Positions 11,291-23,765 of a DNA stretch of 64,000 nt are shown here, one piece after another (the first letter of the stretch is position 1; the number at the start of each line of letters is the position of its first letter). The DNA is from Lingula anatina (lineage: Eukaryota > Brachiopoda > Lingulata > Lingulida > Lingulidae). The position numbers were made by a program, and so were the translations under genes. The notes beneath the pieces are model-generated. The model made no database searches and was not told the DNA's origin. It saw only the letters and a list, made by a program, of their open reading frames with translations. Location of the stretch: contig NW_019773748.1 in NCBI RefSeq assembly GCF_001039355.2, forward strand, positions 464,612-528,611, in the 5' to 3' direction.

Positions 11291-13291
11291 GGGTGACAGT
11301 CTTGTTGAGGACACACTAGCACAGAGATGCCTATATAGTTCTAAGTTCATATAGATAATTTCAGTGAGTCCTGCTTTATAGAAAGGCTGATTTTGTCAAA
11401 ATGATATTGTGCCTCATGATATTCATGCTGAAAATGCGATTGTGATATCAAATTTATTATCAATTTCAGATACATAATCAGTTTATGTACACACTGTGGC
11501 CTTTACATCCGCTACATCATGTCAAACAGCTTTTAATATCATGATCAGTTTATTACAGCGAAAACCAGTTTTCATTTATTTATTTCAGTCATCAAAGACT
11601 CACAAATCATGTTTATATGATAAATTTTGATTTTTCTGGCTTTCCAGTTCCTTAACAGGTTTTTCACCCACCCGCCCCTCTTTGCTCTTCCAGCGTATCG
11701 TTCATTGAAATTGGACTGTCTCGTAAACAGCAATGCCTTTCAGTCGGGCAGAAAGACTGTAGCCTCCTTGCATTAAACCAAACAAATGATAATAGCAAAA
11801 ATGGGACATAAGAGATGAAAATTTACGCCCACGAGAAATCCCTTTCACTCCAACATGTCTAAAAAAAGTCAGTTTCAGTTATTCATTTTATGGCAAGCCA
11901 CATGATGACATGACTCTGCTATCTTATCTGTCCATCCACGGGGGAGGGGATCAGAACAATACATTCATGTGCCCATATTGTTGAGAGCAGGGAAAAGGGT
12001 CCGCTGCTTTGCCTCCTGGAGCAGTGCATGTGAGTTTAACATTATTGTTTTTCTTTGTTATTAAAAAATTGTCACATCGTATAGAGCCTACTGAAATTTT
12101 ACCGACAGCATTGAATTGAGATCTGAAAGAGGCAACTCTGAAAAGTGTAATATGTAAAAATTGCTTCACGATATGGCAAAAATGATATTGTTGCTTGTGC
12201 ATCAAGCGACGCAAATGTAAGTTTGTTCTTATTGCAATGGGAAATAAGAGAAAAAAGAAAAATTAACTAGCAAACATTTTTGACACAGCTGAATGGAATC
12301 CTCTATTTACTTTATTCGTTTTTCTTTTTTATTGAAAGAAAAACGATTGGCAAAAATGAAGAAGCATATTTCATCATAGTTTATACACATGCGGTATTGA
12401 GTTATTTTCTGAGTAAAATAAAAATACCTGTTTTGGTGATATGGGCCAGGATTTTGTTGGATTAGATTCCAATGCTCGCGTGTAGAGCTTTACATTTTTG
12501 TAATGCCATCACTCCATCAGTGTAAATAATTTTAATTTATTCCATACACGTGCAATAAAAAAGAATTATCAATTCAAGGACATAAACAGATGTTTTTGGG
12601 GTCTGACTTACTTAAAATTATCACTCATATTTTCTAATAAGTTTAAGTAAGACCACATCAATATCTAATGGTGGCTGTCATATCTCTGACCATGATACAT
12701 GTACACGCGCGATGTGTGCTATTTGATATATGTGATAAGCAGTTTATTTCCCTAATGTTAACTTTGTGTTACCGTTTTATTATGTCCATCTTCACCCTGT
12801 CGACACGATTAAAATTATAAATGTGTTTAGTAGATTGACTGTACATTTGGTGTATTCTGGGATTGTAAAAATGGTTTGTATCCTCTGCTCATTATTCAGC
12901 ATGAATTATCTATCTATATCGATACGTCAATGACATAACACGTATATTATCTTACCAACATCGACATGTACGATATAGTTTTGATATGAACAACGTGAGA
13001 TTGCGATATAATATAGCAAAAATCCATTTTACTGAAGATATTCCTCAACAGAAAAATAAATCAACTTCAGTGACTTTTTCTTGGCTTTGTCCATCCCTTC
13101 CTACTTTTGATGCAGTGTGAACAACAAAGCAATTTATACAGTTTGAAAGAACGATGGTGTACTTATTTGTTACATGTGTGTGTGTCTATGCATACGACAA
13201 GATTATAGTATGAGTCACCATATTAAATGGACGGCATTTAGATAATTTATCCTAAAATTCTATGGAAGCCTCAATTAACCAAAGAGATACC

Positions 13292-13431
13292 CATGCATTT
13301 TATCAAAATATTTCTTCTCCGGATATTTTAAGGACTGGCAGAAAACATAGGATCAAATTATCATGCATTTTATCAAAATATAACTTCTCCAGATATTTTA
13401 GGGACTGGCGGAAAACATAGGATCAAATTAT
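13292..13431. repeat. 70-bp tandem duplication just upstream of the ABC transporter start
   Basis: Two adjacent 70-bp units (13292-13361 and 13362-13431) begin catgcattttatcaaaata and end ggatcaaattat, with about five differences. The second unit ends 122 bp before the ATG, so it may lie in the 5' leader or promoter. Confidence 0.88.
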
Positions 13432-13553
13432 ATTTCTTATTTATTTTAATGTATTTTACCAATTTAAAGTGTAAATAATGTGATGTTATTCGCTGTAGGC
13501 AACAGCCAATTTCACAAGGTGAATCTTTCATTTTAGACTTTATTAGACTGACC

Positions 13554-16500
13554 ATGGACGGAGAAACATACGCTACCTACACCAGCTCCAGGCGGCCCAC
13601 TGGGCTGGACCTCTTTGCGTCCAGTGCTAGTATGGTCACTGGTGCTCTCAGCGGTGGCTACAGCTATTACACCCTGCCTGGGTTCCGGTTCTTGAACGTA
13701 GTGCGAATAGTTTTTCTAGTGGACATAATATTAGGATTAACGCTATGGCTCGTGGGTATGTAATAGTGGCAGAGTAACATGCTTGCATAAAAAGCCAGCG
13801 ATTTTAAACCAAATTGAATCGTTAAAAGTCATTTTTGCAATCTAGAAGTAGCTACAATCTTTATCGTTTGCTTTTCGATAAACTTAACAAGTCTTAGCTT
13901 TGCTCAAACAGTGTGTACTGACATCCAGACATGCCCGGCAAAGCATCTCATGTTTCTATCTAGGGATTAAGGATAGAACGCTTTTATCATTTACTTTTCT
14001 TTTTCATTTGCTGTGCCTTTGACTTTACATTTTCATGTTTCAGATCTTTCTACAGCGTCTTTTATTGATGCCTTCACAAGCTACAGCATTACAACCTCAT
14101 TTCAAGATCTTGGTCTAATGACTTTCTTACGCGGAGTTCTACTCTTTATGTTTTTCACGAGCATGGAGGATTATTACATGCAAATCCTGGATGATGAACT
14201 AAATGATGCACTTCACCGAAAGCGCTACGCCATGCACACTTTTGTTTTTATCATATCCATTGTCTGTTTGGGGTTTGGGGTTGTCAAAGGGGTATTAGTG
14301 CTCCTTGTCTATCTGCAGGTTCCAACTAGTCTGACGGATGTTTCCCCAACAAGCTTTGCCCTCCTGATATCTTTTGTAGTTTTCTCCGTGCTGGAGTTTT
14401 TGTTTGCTTGCACCAGTTTCTGTTTTATGCGACGTCTGGCGGACATGCGTAGGCCAAGGAATTTTGACTCCACGGGACTGGAGTTAGGGGAGGATGGCAC
14501 GCCCATCCGCACCAAAGGCGACCTGCGCCGTCTGCTTGGCTTGGCAGTGCCTGTAAGTGAAAATAATACATCAAAACATCAAAACGTTAATCTGAACGTG
14601 ATTCTTAGCCTGTTTTACACCGAAGTCGGCTAAAATACATTTTGATAGAAATTTGACCCAATTTTAATTTTTTTTCAGGATATTCATCTCTTGATAATAG
14701 GTGTTCTGTCCTTGTTTGTGGTAAGCGGCGCCATGCTGGGAGCACCATTAATGTTTGGGAAAGTGGTTAATGCTGCATCTGAGCCTTTAATACCATCACA
14801 GCCAGGTAGGGATGTCATATTTTCTGTATTTAAGCCGAAAAATTGAATTTAGTTTTGCAGTTGAAAAACATAAATGAACGACAAAAATGACAATAAGCTA
14901 CTGATTACACCTGCATTTTCAACCATAAACGATTTATGAAATACATTGATAAATACATAAATAAATTACTCAATTTTGAAAACTTGCAGACCCACTTTTG
15001 ACAGTAATATTTACACTGCTGGGACTGTACATCGCCAGCGCCCTTGGAACCATGGTGCGAGGATGGTGCTTCAACCTCCTTGGAGTGCGCATTGTATGCA
15101 AACTACGTAAAGATCTCTTTGCTAACATCATCCGTCAAGAAATAGGCTTCTTTGATGAGAATAAGTAAGATATACCAAAATTCCTAAATCAGTTGTCCTT
15201 TAAAAGTCCTTCTCTTGTGCAGTGTCTTTATTTTGACGTTCAGTAACATTTTGGCTTTGCTTACATTTTTAATGGAAATCATTTCCTTTTAACTTTGCAT
15301 CTGTAATTTGCTTTAATATTGTTTGTCATCATCTGTTATCATTTGTATACTAATGGTACCTTATGTTTTACTGTGTAGTTATGCAAATTTGAATATTTCA
15401 TTTTACCCCCAGGACAGGAGACTTGGCCAACAGACTGGCCACAGATACACAAGTGGTGCAGGATGTGATTACGGTAAGTGTCACAGTTAATGGATTAGAA
15501 CAATTTGCATGGATGGCAAGAAGACTTAAGCTAAAATCATTTTAGCAAACATAATCATTAACATTTCCATGGCATCCCTGATATTGCCAACAGTGTAGTA
15601 AATTTAAGTCACGTTTTCTGTCTGTGTTATCGAAATTATGTATTTATTTTGTCCTGTAATATGTGATATCTTTGTCCTATCTGAAATGTTTTACTTGGAT
15701 CCAATTGTCGTTTGATTGCACTATTTTCAGATCAAGCTGCGTACCCTTATAAGCTATTTCAACCAAGTTCTGGGTTCTTTTATCCTTTGTATTTACATCA
15801 GTCCGTTCTTGACCGGTATCATGTTGCTTACCATTCCAGTGGTGGCAGTAGTCGGAGTCATATATGGTATGAGTCTTTAATGCAATGGCATATCGTTCCC
15901 AACAGTGTTGCAACGGAACTGTTTACGATTGAATGCGTGAGCACATTCTGTTAGCTGTGACATTTTCACAACCAACACAATGCACAAACAGATATGTCAT
16001 TCACGTTGACAGTTCAAGACAGATGGTAGTTTTACTTTGCTTATGTTATCAGCTAGAATTTGGGTGTGAGGGAGCAACGATGGCTAGTTTCTCATGCACA
16101 ATTAATACATCCTCCTTATACACTTCAGATCTTTTTCCATAACAGAAATAGATAGATGATGTGTAACACATAACATTGATGCATGCCAAGCATGTCTGTT
16201 TTAAGCGGCATGACTCCTATAGCAAGAAGCAGTGCATGCTTTTTTTCCTTACTTTCTCCAGGTTTGTTTGATTCATTTAATATGATTTCAAATTGACTTG
16301 AATGTTTCACACAAAAATTTCTAACTCTCTGCCATATTGAACTCCTCTGCTGCCACCGTCATTATTAGAGTAATAAATTGTGAATGAAGATGATGATGTG
16401 GGTACTTATTCTTTTCAGCGTGGGGTTCGCGAAATGACCAACAATTTCATACAAATTGTGGGCTCTCTAGTATTTCTCATCGTCATCAATGCCCTTGCTG

Positions 16501-19500
16501 TGGGAGTCATGTTGACCATTGTGCCTGTTGTAGTTATCTGCTTCATTGTATTTGGTATGTTTTCTTACTCACTTTTTGACGGGTGACCTAAGTTTGAAGG
16601 GGTCAAATGGGTTTAAATCTTCTAAAATTACTCTCCTTATGTGTATCATCTGTAAAATTTGTCCTCCTGAATGAGATTTTTACTCTTTTTAAGGTCACAA
16701 TGACGCGGTGTTGTGAACCTTTGCTGACCGCGGTTATAAAACACATATACTCACGCGTGAATTGTTGTCAGAGATAAGTAAATCCACTGTAGGAGACCGA
16801 GAATAGACGAAACATATCTAAACACGTGCAGCAGAAGACGTACATGTAAATGCGCTTGTCCTATGTAAAAAATAATAAAACCAATGGAATGGAATGGAAT
16901 GGAATGAAAAGACCACGAAAAATTGCATTATTTGCATTTATTGATTACTGAACAGCAATTCTCACCAATTTTTTTTTACTTCAGGAAATACTCAGAGAAC
17001 AAAATTTTGAGAAATTCAGAGTAGCTCTGAACAGTCTTGTCTATTTATACACAATACTTGTGCTCCGATGGAGGTCTTTTTTGTCATTTCAGTTAATTTT
17101 AGACATATTTGAGACTTTGAAGAGCACGAAGATGGCTAGTGAATTTGATTTAATCATCAAGATTTAACATTAATAAACTTCAACGGGATTACAAAACAGG
17201 ATATCATGATATTTATTTGATGGCCTTAGGTTTTGATAATTGTTCAGCTGGTTAAATAAGAAATTAACATAAGTCTTTATATTCAAAATATGTTATTAGT
17301 GCAATGATCATGTTTACATATACAATATTCCTACAATTTAAGGAAAAGTAATGAAAAAAATGAGACAGCAGTTCCAAGCCGATCTAGCAGCAGCTGCAAG
17401 TCAAGCAGACGAGGCCATCTCGGGGATGAAAACTGTGCGAACATTCAACAGCGAGGCCAAGCTAGAACATGCGTATTCTACTACTGTAGACAAAAGTTAC
17501 GGCATAGGAAGAACATTGTCTTTTGTATCAGGTATGTTCAATTTGTTATATGTTAGATAATTTAATGGTATACTAATACACATCAGACAACGCATTAATC
17601 ACGCAATAGCTCTGTTAATCCGTGATGAAATACCAGGTTTAGGTGGCTGATAGCTATCCAATTTTTTTTAAAAAGAGATTTTTCCTGCCCACAGTGAGAT
17701 AAATTTACAAAATATCAATATGAAAAGCTGTCCAATTTAAATGTTTTTTAATTCACTGTTTTGTAGGTTGTTTTGAGGGTCTGATCAGCTTCCTGCTGTA
17801 TGGGTCTATCACGCTGATGATGTGGTTCTGTGGCAGCATGGTGAGAGATGGCAAACTGAAGGAGGGAGATCTCACATGTACGTACAAATTGAAAGTAAAA
17901 TTTGTTCTCAATACTGTTTAACTTGCCATGTGGTAAAAAAGAACGTCGGTTTTTATTATGTGCACACTTGTTTATTGCAAATGGTTAGATCATGAGATCT
18001 CACATACTGTGAGGCGGATTTAATCATTACTTAAAGTATGATGCATGCTTCAATGAAAAATGAAGAAAATATGAAAGTTGGTTGAAATTTGGTAGATGCA
18101 AACTTTGGCACAAGGGAAATACGTTCGTCTCACACTGCTTTACTGTCTCAGTGACAGCCAACGATATTGTGCATTATTCATGTTTTTACTTGTCAGCTTT
18201 TTCGATAAGAGAAAGATACAGATATTGATCATACACCTCTGTGTTGAATGACGTATGTGGCTTTTGAATAGAATTAGAGGATCACATTATTTTGCAAGTG
18301 CAGGATTTAAAAATTGCTTATTTAGCATTTCAAAGCAGTTCTACTTATTTCATTTTAGTTTCTGTTTTTGATTCTAGCTTTCCTGCTATACACCCTAACA
18401 ATAGCAGTTTACTTTGTTTTAATGACATCTGTATTCGGAGACCTGATGCAGGTAGGGCTTTACTGACATATAGGCCTGGTCATACGTACTACAAACATCC
18501 ATAGTAAAGAGGCATTTGTAGCAAGGGGGGGAGGGGGAGAGGAATGCACTTTATCCTAACTATAAATTCGGTTTTCCAATCGTACACATGTAATAGCAAC
18601 TGATTTAAGTTAATGTTATGCCTTAGTATTCCTCTGACGTGTACCCTGATATAAAGAATAACATGTCACTGTGATATGTTGCCTATTGACTAGGGTGTGG
18701 GTGCGTCCATCAAAGTGTTTGAACTACTAGACAGGAGACCAGAGATTTCTAATACAGGTGGCAAACAACTTCCTGAACTGCAAGGAGGTCTGTACAACTT
18801 AGCACAGTAGTAGTAATAGTAGTAGTAGTAGTAGAAGCTCTGTTGAAAAAGGACCAAAGGCTTCTAATCTATTCGAATTCGTATTGATTTATTGCCAGTT
18901 GCCATTTTGACAATTATGCAGTCAAAAAGTTATCGATTCATTTGGTCAAAACTACATGCATAGATCGCACTGGTATGAGATATAACAATATACTAGCTTG
19001 TATATTTGTTCTTGATCTCACCTTAGTACTACTAACTTTAGGATTGAGTCCTGGTATTTGTTGACTTACTGTATGTATATTGCACGTTATTTCAGTTGTT
19101 GAGTTTAAGCATGTCCAGTTCCACTACCCCAGTCGTCCAGATACAAAGATCCTCAAGGGCGTGTCCTTCACTGCCCAGCCCGGAGAAATGGTGGCCTTTG
19201 TTGGACCTTCTGGGAGCGGAAAGAGTACCATCATAAGCCTTATTGAAAGATTCTACCTACCAACGAGGGGGAAGATATGTTTAGGTAAAAAGGTAGACTT
19301 TTAATATAAGTAATTTCTTTCTTGCAGTATATTTTGACCAGGGAATTATATCATCTACGATATAATTCCCTGTTATGAAAGAGGCTGAGGTCAGTTGCAG
19401 TATTAAAAGATAACGAAATGGGAAGTGCATTTACAGTTAAGGCATATATAAATGATCGACGTTTGTCAAATTGAAAATAATGGAACTTTCAGTTGTTTGA

Positions 19501-21280
19501 AATTTAGGGTCATGATTAAGATTAAACATGGTATCAAATATACATATGGCAAACTTTGTTCAAACAAAGAGCGTATTCTTAGTTTGAAAAAAGGCGCAAT
19601 AATTGTTCTGGATAAAAAATAAGCTTGGAAAATTATATTCTAGATGGTTCCAACTTGCGTCATTTAGACCCTCAGTGGTTCCGTAAGAAGATCGTTCTCG
19701 TCGGCCAGGAACCTACTCTCTTCGCTGGCACCATAGCAGAGAACATAGCATGGGCATGTGAGGATGCCACCATGGCTGACGTAAGCATTGAGTTAGACTA
19801 GAAGGAGCGAATGATTGGCGCCTCTTGTAGCCCATAAAACGATTTGTATTTTCGTCTAATGACTGACCTAATTTTTCAGTTGTCCCCATCAAATTTCATT
19901 ACCGCCATAATCATATGTTTTCTTTTATTTTATCAAAAAGCTTATCATAAAAAGCCACTTATTGCCATTATCAAGATTTGAGTGGGAGTGGGATATCTTT
20001 GGGTTTGGAGGATGAAATGTTATTTTATTCAATATCTAATGGTGGTTAAGATACATGGACCAGAGGGTACTTACAGACACCTGGTATTGCCTTTATGAGT
20101 ATGATTTTTAGTTATGATAGCTGGACAGAAACTTAACCTTCCAGATTATTGCTGCTTCAAAACAAGCAAACTCTCATGAATTCATAGAGCGTCTGGAGAA
20201 TGGGTATGAAACGATGGTGGGAGAAAGAGGTGCTTCTCTCTCAGGAGGGCAGAAACAAAGGATTGCCATAGCCAGAGCTTTTATCTTAAATCCACTCATA
20301 TTGCTTCTGGATGAGGTAACTTGATAAAACCAGGTCTGCAACTGATATAACTTGTTAGGAAAAAGTTGGTCATTCAAAATCAAACGTGATTTTTTATGTG
20401 AAGGGGAAATGCACTTGGGTTTGATAAAATGAGTATTGACTTACATGTATTTTGTTTTTACTTCCTTGAAAGTTCAAATAGATAAGCAAATATATGAATG
20501 AATACATGAATAAATAAATAAACAAGTAACCATTTGTCTAAATAAATAAATGTTTGACTAAAACAATCACTTATGGGAATGTTATAATTCCATCAAGTTT
20601 TCAAAATTTAGAACAAAATTTTGAATAAATATTTTTAAAATAAACTTTCAGGCAACAAGTGCTCTCGATGCGGAAAGTGAGCACCTGGTTCAGGAAGCTA
20701 TAGACCGGGCAATGAAAGGCAGGACGGTATTGGTTGTGGCCCACAGGCTGTCTACTGTGAGGAATGCACATCAGGTGGGTCATGTCAAATCTGTCTCGAT
20801 TTTAGAAGTAGTAGTCTTTATTTCATTTGTAAGTTACCAGAATCAAACACCACAACAGTAGAGATACTACCCGCATATCGTCAAACATCTTTCCCTTAAT
20901 CTCGGAGGTAAGCCATTTCAAAAACCTTGCACAGAATAAAGACCCTTATTGAGGTCTGAGTCTACATGTATATGTTTTGAGAACTATAATAATGAAGATA
21001 AACCGATAAGATTTCACTCGTAACAGTTAATACGAGTAATAACAGCTCAAAAAGGATATTGCTGAAACCAAAGGCCACTACTTGACACGTTTTTCATTTT
21101 CTTTAGATTGTAGTTCTAGACCAAGGTCGCGTTGTGGAGAAAGGAAACCACGATGAACTGTTGGCGATGGAAGGAGTTTATAAGAAACTCGTCATCAGGC
21201 AGTTGGCAAGTGCTGAACAGAACTCTTCTTCTATTGGAAATGGAGTAATTAACGCTGAAAGTGAATCTGATAGCGATTGA
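13554..21280 (+). CDS. ABC transporter subfamily B half-transporter (TAP/ABCB9/ABCB10 type), complete, 823 aa
   Basis: ATP-driven membrane exporter, one membrane domain plus one ATPase domain, expected to dimerise. Exons: 13554-13755, 14044-14552, 14679-14805, 14990-15164, 15413-15473, then one of 15731-15866 or 16419-16554, 17343-17531, 17767-17877, 18378-18451, 18694-18787, 19096-19284, 19644-19780, 20145-20315, 20652-20774, 21107-21280; 2472 nt, all phases agree. The first ~237 residues hold several hydrophobic helices, like the extra N-terminal domain of TAP-type transporters. ATPase motifs: Walker [10 protein letters not shown] (~596-604), Q-loop VGQEP (~644), signature LSGGQ (~700-704), Walker B ILLLDE (~725), H-loop His (~756). 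An acidic tail ends the protein. No mitochondrial presequence is obvious. The exact orthologue is uncertain between ABCB9- and ABCB10-like. A possible poly(A) signal is at 21662-21667. Confidence 0.95.
15731..15866 (+). CDS. Alternative exon 6a of the ABC transporter (membrane helices 3-4 of the core)
   Basis: 136 nt, preceded by a pyrimidine-rich acceptor (ctattttcag) and followed by the donor gtatga. It starts in phase 0 and ends in phase 1, exactly as needed to join 15413-15473 to 17343-17531. It encodes about 45 residues beginning [15 protein letters not shown] and ending near VVGVIYG, with two hydrophobic stretches. It aligns with the TM3-TM4 region of ABCB proteins and resembles ABCB10 at its end (VIYG). 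It is one of two versions of this exon. Confidence 0.9.
16419..16554 (+). CDS. Alternative exon 6b of the ABC transporter (membrane helices 3-4 of the core)
   Basis: Also 136 nt with the same phases (0 in, 1 out), acceptor cttttcag and donor gtatgt. It encodes about 45 residues from [16 protein letters not shown] to CFIVFG. Aligned without gaps to exon 6a, about 15 of 46 positions are identical, including R, F, Q, GS, G, ML and PVV. Using both exons would shift the frame (272 nt); using either one keeps it. This is the pattern of mutually exclusive exons born by tandem exon duplication. Confidence 0.9.
18805..18837. repeat. (TAG)n microsatellite in an ABC transporter intron
   Basis: Imperfect tagtagtaatagtagtag run about 20 bases after the exon ending at 18787. 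Confidence 0.9.
19339..19372. repeat. 14-bp perfect hairpin, possible transposon remnant
   Basis: Arms CAGGGAATTATATC (19339-19352) and its reverse complement (19359-19372) flank the 6-base loop atctac, in the intron after the Walker A exon. The same 14-mer occurs at 61499-61512. Two terminal repeats left back to back after internal deletion would give this shape. Confidence 0.75.
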
Positions 21281-22190
21281 AACCACGGGAGCATTTCCCA
21301 TGGGACAAAAACAACATGACAGTTGTCAGAACGTAGCAAAAATTTACATTCTTGAACAGAGGTTTTAAAAATGAGCTGTTGAATTATTAATTACTGAGTG
21401 TTTCGTAGTGATCCTATAAGGATTGCACATTTCCAAATTGACCACTTGTTTTTGATACGAAACAAATTTTCCGTTCAGTGGATGTCATATAGATGTCAAA
21501 ATATCTAGAAGGGGCCGGGGGTAGGGTCTAGAAAGGGATGTTAAGTCCTAAGACTGACATTCACTGGATGAGTAATGTGATATCGATTATTTTAGTTTGA
21601 TACTCGTATAAATAAGTTATGCCAAAAAGCAAATTACTGCGTTTGTTCTGTCCCTCACAGAAATAAACATCAAATTATTTGCTATGGAAGACGAAGAAGA
21701 ATGTATTTTCCTGGCGCCAGCGACAACTTTTTGTTCTTGTCGAATTTTTCAGATAACTCACACTACTTATATTTCAAAGATCGCTGCCTCTTCTTCTGGA
21801 TGCATAGCCGACAGCTGGGTTACGTGCATTTCTTTACTTCGCGTGAAATGTTATTTGTGAGCAAGGGAATTAACTTTTACACTTATAAGGGAGTAACATA
21901 AATGACGAGTCCAAAATATTAAGACGAGAGATCGAATTTTGTCTATCCCACCCTGACCACTGCAAAGGAATTATGTTATAAAAAAGTTCCCTCCACCTGG
22001 ATCCGTCGACGCTCAAATTCAATGTCATGAGCAATGGGCTAAATCAGAGTAATCAAAGTAGGCAGATCTTGGGTAGTTATAATGCCTGGTCTACTTATAA
22101 TGTGACTAATGAGTATAAAACCGCTGTACCATGGAATTGTATTGTTGGTCTTGTACTTGTACAGCAAATGTTATTCCTGTCTTCCTCCAA
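21281..22190. other. 3' flank of the ABC transporter and spacer
   Basis: Contains the probable 3' UTR; AATAAA at 21662-21667 is the first clear poly(A) signal on the plus strand. No further gene is seen before the transposase relic. Confidence 0.5.
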
Positions 22191-22191
22191 T

Positions 22192-22913
22192 ATGGCAAGA
22201 TACAGGCAATTATCTAACGATTATAGACATCAAGTTATTAACCTGAAGAGGCGTAATATAAGCAATGTCAGAATATCGATTCAGTTGAATTGTTCAGTCA
22301 GAACCGTTCAGAGGGTCTGGTCTCGGTATGGAAACACTGGATCAAGAGACAAATTGCCTCTGATGGGTCGTCCAAGAAAAACTACTGACCGTGAAGACCG
22401 ACGACTGATTTTGATGTCTAGGTTGTCAAGTTTCGTATCGACACTGCTTGTCAGTTGGCAACACAGTGGAACAATTTCACACATAAGAATATNGAGTGGG
22501 CATACCCGCTATTTAGATCAATAATGAACTCTGAAGATGTTTCTTGACAATTTCCCCTAATTTCATATCAATTGTCAATCACAGTATAAATTTATGTTTA
22601 ATTTTTCACTTGGTACTGTTATGTAAAAAATGTACTCTTTTGGGGGGGCATGAGAAAAAAAACCTAAATAAATTAACGCTTTTTTCACATTTGCATTGTT
22701 TATTTCTCCTTGACTTTACCAATCCTCCAGCTTCACATATTTAACAATATAAACAGTATTATCTTGATAATATCAATAATAATGAAAGAAACAGGGCGAT
22801 ATGCATCCCAAAATTTCCGTGTACCAACCATTTTGGGCAAGAGTGTATATGAATCCTTGCCTCGCAGACTGGCAGCTGTTATTAGGGCACGTGGCTATGC
22901 CCCTAAGTACTAA
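22192..22913 (+). pseudogene. Tc1-type transposase relic with the central catalytic part missing
   Basis: The N-terminal part (22192-22450) reads MARYRQLSNDYRHQVINLKR..., a helix-turn-helix followed by GRPRKTTDREDRRLI, the paired-like DNA-binding region of Tc1 transposases. The C-terminal end appears at about 22845-22913 (SLPRRLAAVIRARGYAPKY, stop), matching the SMPRR..AVI.ARG..T.Y ending of the family. The DDE catalytic core between them is absent or unrecognisable. A single N lies at 22493, so some loss may be an assembly fault. It cannot be active as written. Confidence 0.82.
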
Positions 22914-23765
22914 TTTTGGACTTGAAATTGCATATCTTGGTAGAATGTATATTTTGTTCTCATTTTGTGTTTTTTTTTTTGTGAAATTTGATTTTAATAA
23001 AATGATACCAGGAGCATATTATTCCACAGTCATTAATCTTCTTCAAAGTATTGGTTCAGTAGGGGTGACACTTCTATTGTCCAGTGTGTGTAGGTCATTG
23101 TACGTGTATCTCGTGTGTTAGTTTTATAAAATTAAGGCCATGTTTCGAGTGGCTGTGTCACCATGGAATGGAGACGTGCTATAGAAGGCCTTTTATTTAT
23201 ACTTAATTCTAACTTATTAAAACTGTTGGTTGGTGGTGTTTGAGGTTGTGTATATACTTCAGCATCGCGTCCGGTGCATTGTCTCAGCTCTCGTTCGCCG
23301 ACTTCAAGAACTTCTTCTCGTGTTCGTCTACGCGTGGTGTCAGAGGCCGATTTCACAACAGAACTGTGGCCCTGAAATCGGTCTACTTCAGTTTAAGATA
23401 AATCCGTAGTAGTGCACTTATATACAGACTAGGCATTTAATATGGAATATTTCAGTTTTAAAGTTATACCCAGGTATAAATGCGTTATTTAAAAAAAAAT
23501 TCAGATTTCATATAAGACATCTGACTGGAGAAGTGTGAAGTCAGGTGTGTCGCTGCCAATTAACTGACTACCAAGTCTGTTGCACTGCTGCCTTGGGCAG
23601 TGCTCCTTTGGGCTAGTCAAAGCTTGGCTTTGGCGAAGGATGGTTCTGTCAGTAAAGTATCCATATGACGGCAAATACTGCATAGAAGAATTTGAAATTT
23701 TGCATTCAAGCGGTCGGTTTTGCAGTGCGTAAAATGAGTTAAGCAGCATTTTACAAAACTGTTAA

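Larger units (their letters stand above)
9304..13553. other. 4.2-kb intergenic region between PIPOX and the ABC transporter
   Basis: Divergent spacer: PIPOX reads left and the transporter reads right, so both promoters should lie here. I see no supported exon. Contents are an A-rich (AAATAAA)n-type tract at about 9720-9835, a (TA)n run at 11224-11288, and a 70-bp tandem duplication at 13292-13431 just upstream of the transporter start. No TATA box or CpG-rich core stands out. Confidence 0.6.

Noticed and set aside
11032-11322. Open frames with long Tyr-Ile repeats at 11.0-11.3, 30.1-30.3, 49.8-50.0 and 52.3-52.6 kb
   Set aside because: They are translations of (TA)n microsatellites, not proteins.
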